Source of the DNA: JAZLIT01 sp045617525
Lineage (GTDB): Bacteria; Bacillota; Bacilli; Bacillales_A; Planococcaceae
NCBI GenBank assembly: GCA_045617525.1
Contig: JAZLIT010000153.1
Coordinates: 1 to 18,743 of the forward strand
DNA length: 18,743 bases
Direction of reading: 5' to 3'
Positions 15,864 to 18,743 of the stretch are shown piece by piece. The notes beneath the pieces are model-generated. The model searched no databases. It was given only the letters and a program-made list of their open reading frames with translations, and had not been told where the DNA came from. A program made the position numbers and the translations under genes. Each line of letters starts with the position of its first letter. The first letter of the stretch is position 1.

Positions 15864-17594
15864 TTATCTCATTACTGAAGGAAGCATTACTTTATTTTTT
15901 ATTACATCTATTAATCCCATTGGTGTAATTCGTATATACGGTAAGTGTGTAGATTGTAAAAATAACAGTGTATAAATAACATCAGCGTGTACATATCCGC
16001 GTTTGCGAACAGCTTCTTTAAGCGCCAGCTCCTGCTCAATTAATTGCTCAACAGGTCCATCGAATAGCGCGCCGCCAATTGGAAGTGCTAATTTCGATAC
16101 GACCTCGCCATCCTCGACAATAACAATCCCGCCCTGCATCTCTTTTAAGTATTCAAAAGCCTTTTTCATGTCCACGATACTTTTTCCGATAAGTACAATA
16201 TCGCCCGTATTAGAATAAGACGATGCAAAGCCTTTTAACGACCGATCAAAGCCCTTAATCATCGTATTAACGCGCCATTTCCCGTTACGGTCAATCATCA
16301 CTAAATAGCTTTCATCCGTATCTAATGGCAGTTCTGGATTTTGTCGATCTGAAGCGACGCTATACGGTTTTGTGATTACATCATTGACCATCTCTATTCC
16401 AATTGGTATCGAAAATTGGAAATCTTCATCTGTTATTTCAAAATCAAGTGCTAATGTGCCAAATTCCTTAAAATCAACACCTTCAATTGCTTGTACTTTA
16501 ACGCCATCACGCTTCAACCAAACACCCTTTGATAATACGGATAAAGGTGTCGGCTCCATTTCATCTGATAAAATATTTACGCTTGCATATCGACCTGTTG
16601 CCACTAGCCCGTGCAAAGTAGACATATTATAATAGCGCGCTACATTGTACGTTGCCATATTGTAAGCATCGATTGGCGTAACTCCTGCTTCAAGCGCAAC
16701 ACGAATACATTTGTCCATTACGCCATCTTGATGAAAACTTGGCGTAGAACCATCCGTCGTCATCATTAAATGATCAAAAATCGCATGCTCACGCTCTAAG
16801 ATTCCTTTTAATAAATTTGGAAGATCCGGACGAATTGATGAATATCGCAATGTCACCGCATAGCCGTGTAAAATGCGTGCTTCTACTTCCTCAACAGTCA
16901 TCGCTTCATGGTCACCATCTGCGCCAAACAATCGCATACGCGCTAATGTTCGCTCAGATGCCCCGGGGAAATGTCCCTCAACCTTTTTTCCATGCTGCTT
17001 TGCCGCGTGAATCCAAGATAGCATCATATCGTCACCACGCATTAAACGTGGCCACCCTGTAAGCTCCCCTCCTAATAAAACATCTGGGTGCTTTAACCAT
17101 TCTAAGACAGATTCATTTGTGTATAATTCGCTTTCATCTTCACGCTCCGTTTGCGAATCAAAGCGAGACCACCAATAAAACGAAAATGGCTGTTCACTCA
17201 TTTTTTGCAGCAACGAAAACGCTTTCTTATTTTTCATCATTAACACGAATAATGAGTTATCACTGATGAATGTCGTCGTACCTGTTTGCGCGCTGTAATC
17301 AGCAAATGTAATTGGATTATATAGTTGAAACGGATGCACATGCCCTTCGATATAGCCTGGTACTACCTTTTTTCCTGTAACATCTACGATTTCTGTACCC
17401 TCAATATTTTTAGGCATTTCTGAGCCAACGTATACAATTCGATCCCCTAAAATCCAAATGTTCCCACTCATCCATTTTTTATAAATACTATGTAAATACT
17501 GTGCATTTTGAAGCACGATTGATGGTGCAATAAGACCGTCAATTACACCGACCTGTGCGCGTATATCATTAATTTTCCATTTTAACTCTGGCAT
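15864..17594 (-). CDS. yerA: YerA, adenine deaminase-like amidohydrolase
   Basis: A 576-residue member of the metal-dependent amidohydrolase superfamily, annotated as an adenine deaminase in relatives. The start at 17594 is chosen because GGGG lies 9 bases upstream; another ATG at 17600 is only 3 bases from it. Metal-site features are VVPGYIEGHVHPFQ (His85, His87), GGELTGWPR (Glu177), EGHFPGAS (His208), FGADGDHEAMT (His229) and TTDGSTPS (Asp281). Two motifs of proven AdeC enzymes appear changed: the REGS segment reads RYSS (250-253) and the C(S/T)DDR segment reads TTDGS. The C-terminal half (VNTMIKGF, GFASSYSNTGDIV, LQSTHLPYIRITPMG) keeps the AdeC family layout. It is the first gene of yerA-yerB-yerC, 22 bases before yerB. 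The substrate is uncertain. Confidence 0.9.
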   Translation of the reverse strand: MPELKWKINDIRAQVGVIDGLIAPSIVLQNAQYLHSIYKKWMSGNIWILGDRIVYVGSEMPKNIEGTEIVDVTGKKVVPGYIEGHVHPFQLYNPITFADYSAQTGTTTFISDNSLFVLMMKNKKAFSLLQKMSEQPFSFYWWSRFDSQTEREDESELYTNESVLEWLKHPDVLLGGELTGWPRLMRGDDMMLSWIHAAKQHGKKVEGHFPGASERTLARMRLFGADGDHEAMTVEEVEARILHGYAVTLRYSSIRPDLPNLLKGILEREHAIFDHLMMTTDGSTPSFHQDGVMDKCIRVALEAGVTPIDAYNMATYNVARYYNMSTLHGLVATGRYASVNILSDEMEPTPLSVLSKGVWLKRDGVKVQAIEGVDFKEFGTLALDFEITDEDFQFSIPIGIEMVNDVITKPYSVASDRQNPELPLDTDESYLVMIDRNGKWRVNTMIKGFDRSLKGFASSYSNTGDIVLIGKSIVDMKKAFEYLKEMQGGIVIVEDGEVVSKLALPIGGALFDGPVEQLIEQELALKEAVRKRGYVHADVIYTLLFLQSTHLPYIRITPMGLIDVIKNKVMLPSVMR

Positions 17595-17828
17595 TGGCAT
17601 AATCCCCTTTTGATTTTTGGCTACACTATATCCTCCCCAACATTTCATATCAATTAAGAAATAATTGCCATGAAATATAAAACATAGCTCGCCAATAAAT
17701 CCACATAATAAGAACACGATTGAACTGGTATTTCACTATCAACCGTTGTTTTAATCGTAACATAGCACTTTCGCAAAGCAAAGTATTTCTGTCAGTCTTT
17801 TTACTTTTATTTGAAGGGGATGAATAAT
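17595..17828. other. Divergent intergenic region between yerA and the small membrane-protein gene
   Basis: This 234-base AT-rich stretch must hold promoters in both directions. I find no pair of boxes good enough to name on either strand and no purine-riboswitch-like fold. An open frame reaching into it upstream of yerA lacks a ribosome binding site and family similarity. Confidence 0.5.
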
Positions 17829-18044
17829 TTGTTAGAAGAAAACATTTCAGAACAAAATTCTTTTATACGCTTAATATGCGGTATTTCAATGACTTCATTC
17901 GCCACTGCAAGATTATCGAGAGTACCTGGCTGTAAAATGGGCCAAATGATGGTCATACTCGGTGCAATGAAAGTAGCAGAAGGCATTTATCAGTATTGCC
18001 CGGTAGTTGCTATGATGGATTCGAAGGAAGAAGAAGAAGACTAA
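17829..18044 (+). CDS. Small membrane protein, YgaP-like/DUF2892-like
   Basis: A 71-residue protein with two short hydrophobic helices: SFIRLICGISMTSFATARLS and MGQMMVILGAMKVAEGIYQYC, joined by the loop RVPGCK and ending in an acidic KEEEED tail. The pattern of an N-terminal helix starting IRLICG and a second helix after the loop resembles YgaP-type DUF2892 membrane proteins; this is a moderate match made by eye. The start is probably TTG at 17829, since GAAGGGG ends 9 bases before it, whereas the ATG at 17820 directly abuts that site. The gene stands alone, divergent from yerA, and ends in a strong terminator directly after its stop codon. Its function is unknown. Confidence 0.75.
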   Translation: MLEENISEQNSFIRLICGISMTSFATARLSRVPGCKMGQMMVILGAMKVAEGIYQYCPVVAMMDSKEEEED

Positions 18045-18090
18045 AAAAAGGGCGTATCTAACTAAGTTAGATACGCCCTTTTACTTATTT
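18045..18090. terminator. Strong terminator after the small membrane-protein gene
   Basis: AAAA-GGGCGTATCTAAC (18046-18062) pairs perfectly over 17 bp with GTTAGATACGCCC-TTTT (18066-18082), with a 3-base loop and a further T-rich tail. The flanking A and T runs could make it work on both strands. Confidence 0.93.
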
Positions 18091-18279
18091 AAGCTCTATT
18101 ATATTTTTAGGGGTTTCCATACAATTGCGCAAAAAAGGCACAAAATCACACTTTTTTATATCTTGAATTGCTGAGAAACAACAAAGAACTTTATAAAAAG
18201 TGGCAGCAGTATTAATAAGCAAAGGTTTTATTAAGCAGAGTATATAAAAATGTGGCGCGAATCACCTTGGATAGTGCTC
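18083..18279. other. AT-rich non-coding stretch
   Basis: About 200 bases without a supportable gene. It contains an imperfect AT-rich inverted repeat: CACTTTTTTATA (18149-18160) and TATAAAAAGTG (18192-18202). Otherwise nothing recognisable is seen. Confidence 0.5.
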
Positions 18280-18491
18280 GTTGATTGGAGCGGAGGGGGA
18301 CCGCGACTTCTTGGGGATCAGCACGTGCGGAAAATCCACTAATTTTCTGCCTCCCTAAAGGCAGGGAATTAGTTAGTTGGAGCCGTGCCCTAAAGAAATA
18401 GGTAGGGAAGCTAAGAGCGCGCTCGTCGTGAGCGCAACGCTTCCATGACCAGCATCCTGCTGGCCCTCGGTCCACCGGAGCTCCAATCAAC
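18280..18491. repeat. Structured palindromic intergenic repeat element (about 212 bases)
   Basis: The ends are a perfect 11-base inverted repeat, GTTGATTGGAG (18280-18290) and CTCCAATCAAC (18481-18491). The similarity continues to GGACCG/CGGTCC at 18298-18303 and 18468-18473. Inside are further nested arms. TTCTT and GCACG (18308-18312, 18321-18325) pair with AAGAA and CGTGC (18393-18397, 18384-18388) and enclose a 15-bp hairpin (18338-18352 with 18359-18373, two G-U pairs). GGAAGC (18406-18411) pairs with GCTTCC (18439-18444) around GCGCTC/GAGCGC, and CCAGCA pairs with TGCTGG near 18450. It is richer in GC than its surroundings. The ends and internal phrases recall, from memory, a dispersed Bacillaceae intergenic repeat with the same terminal sequence; this copy looks divergent. 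It has no supported coding sequence, and it could be a MITE-like element or a structured RNA. Confidence 0.75.
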
Positions 18492-18506
18492 GCCTTTCGT
18501 GAGAAA

Positions 18507-18543
18507 GGGTGTACTGAAATTAATGACTAATTTCAGTACACCC
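18507..18543 (-). terminator. Terminator of the phosphatase-family gene
   Basis: GGGTGTACTGAAATTA (18507-18522) pairs perfectly over 16 bp with TAATTTCAGTACACCC (18528-18543), with a 5-base loop. On the minus strand it follows the stop codon of the gene at 18564 by about 20 bases and leads into TTTCTC, a weak T-tract. A small hairpin CCTTTC-GTGA-GAAAGG lies just beyond at 18493-18508. Confidence 0.8.
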
Positions 18544-18563
18544 CAACATTTGACGTAGAACTG

Positions 18564-18743
18564 TTATTTAAACATCTCACTTAATTCGCGGCCATCGCAA
18601 GCATTAAATTCTATGTTCAAGATACGCGCTATAGTTGGCGCGATATCGATAACTTCAACATCGGTAAGCTCTAATCCGTTAATAATTTCTGGACCAGATA
18701 CGATGAGATTACTTGTGTAACCAGGCTTATTTGGATTATAGCC
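18564..18743 (-). CDS. Alkaline phosphatase / type I phosphodiesterase family protein, C-terminal fragment
   Basis: Only the last 59 residues are in the window; the gene continues past the right edge and stops at TAA (18564-18566). The fragment begins GYNPNKPGYTSNLIVSGP and continues EIINGLELTDVEVIDIAPTIARILNI, ending GRELSEMFK. The DIAPTIARIL segment after a strand giving a free ligand or substrate loop, then a DGREL-like end, is the usual C-terminus of alkaline-phosphatase-superfamily phosphodiesterases and nucleotide pyrophosphatases. The metal-binding residues would lie mostly outside the window, so the substrate is unknown. Its terminator follows directly. Confidence 0.7.
   Translation of the reverse strand, partial: GYNPNKPGYTSNLIVSGPEIINGLELTDVEVIDIAPTIARILNIEFNACDGRELSEMFK

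Noticed and set aside
17595..17717. 41-codon upstream extension of yerA
   Set aside because: No ribosome binding site at 17717, while a good one exists for 17594; the extension has no family similarity.
18149..18202. AT-rich inverted repeat, considered as an operator or terminator
   Set aside because: The arms are imperfect and made mainly of A/T runs with a 31-base gap; chance is likely in such AT-rich DNA.
18270..18500. Target-site duplication flanking the structured element
   Set aside because: No matching direct repeat is visible immediately outside 18280 and 18491, so recent transposition cannot be shown.

Overview
The window is chromosomal sequence from a low-GC Gram-positive bacterium of the Bacillales, most likely a Planococcaceae-type bacillus (Lysinibacillus/Solibacillus-like). 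The evidence is AT-rich coding sequence, strong GGAGG-type ribosome binding sites, occasional GTG/TTG starts, and a gene order that, from memory, closely follows the Bacillus subtilis yer region: yerA-yerB-yerC, pcrB-pcrA-ligA-camS(yerH), gatC-gatA-gatB, dgkB, rlmCD(yefA). The genus assignment is inference; the order level is well supported. Read in the direction of transcription, almost everything is on the minus strand, running from the right of the window to the left.

Layout from the right end. At 18564-18743 lies the C-terminus of an alkaline-phosphatase/type I phosphodiesterase family protein, followed by its terminator. Then comes a 212-base, highly structured palindromic non-coding element (18280-18491), the most unusual object here. 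A small two-helix membrane protein gene (plus strand, 17829-18044) with a near-perfect terminator follows, divergent from the yerA-yerB-yerC operon (17594 down to 14441), which ends in a terminator at about 14390-14423. Next is the DNA maintenance operon pcrB-pcrA-ligA-camS (14306 to 8095): a prenylglyceryl-phosphate synthase, the PcrA helicase, the NAD-dependent DNA ligase and the CamS lipoprotein, ending in a terminator at about 8026-8076.

The gatCAB operon (7910 to 4690) encodes the three-subunit Asp/Glu-tRNA amidotransferase, with a terminator at 4639-4682. It is followed by a thioredoxin-fold gene (GTG start at 4561) with its own terminator, then the lipid kinase gene dgkB. A chemotaxis receptor gene (1257-2939) is the only large plus-strand gene. 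It faces dgkB, shares a bidirectional terminator with it, and is divergent from rlmCD, whose 3' end runs off the left edge.

Most genes are conserved housekeeping functions: translation fidelity (GatCAB, RlmCD), DNA repair and replication (PcrA, LigA) and lipid metabolism (DgkB, PcrB). I see no transposase, prophage, CRISPR array, tRNA or rRNA. The items worth a second look are the structured repeat, a YerA protein that lacks residues typical of adenine deaminases, a one-residue departure in the GatA amidase signature, the inserted receptor gene, and several start-codon corrections. I found no convincing previously undescribed multi-gene system.
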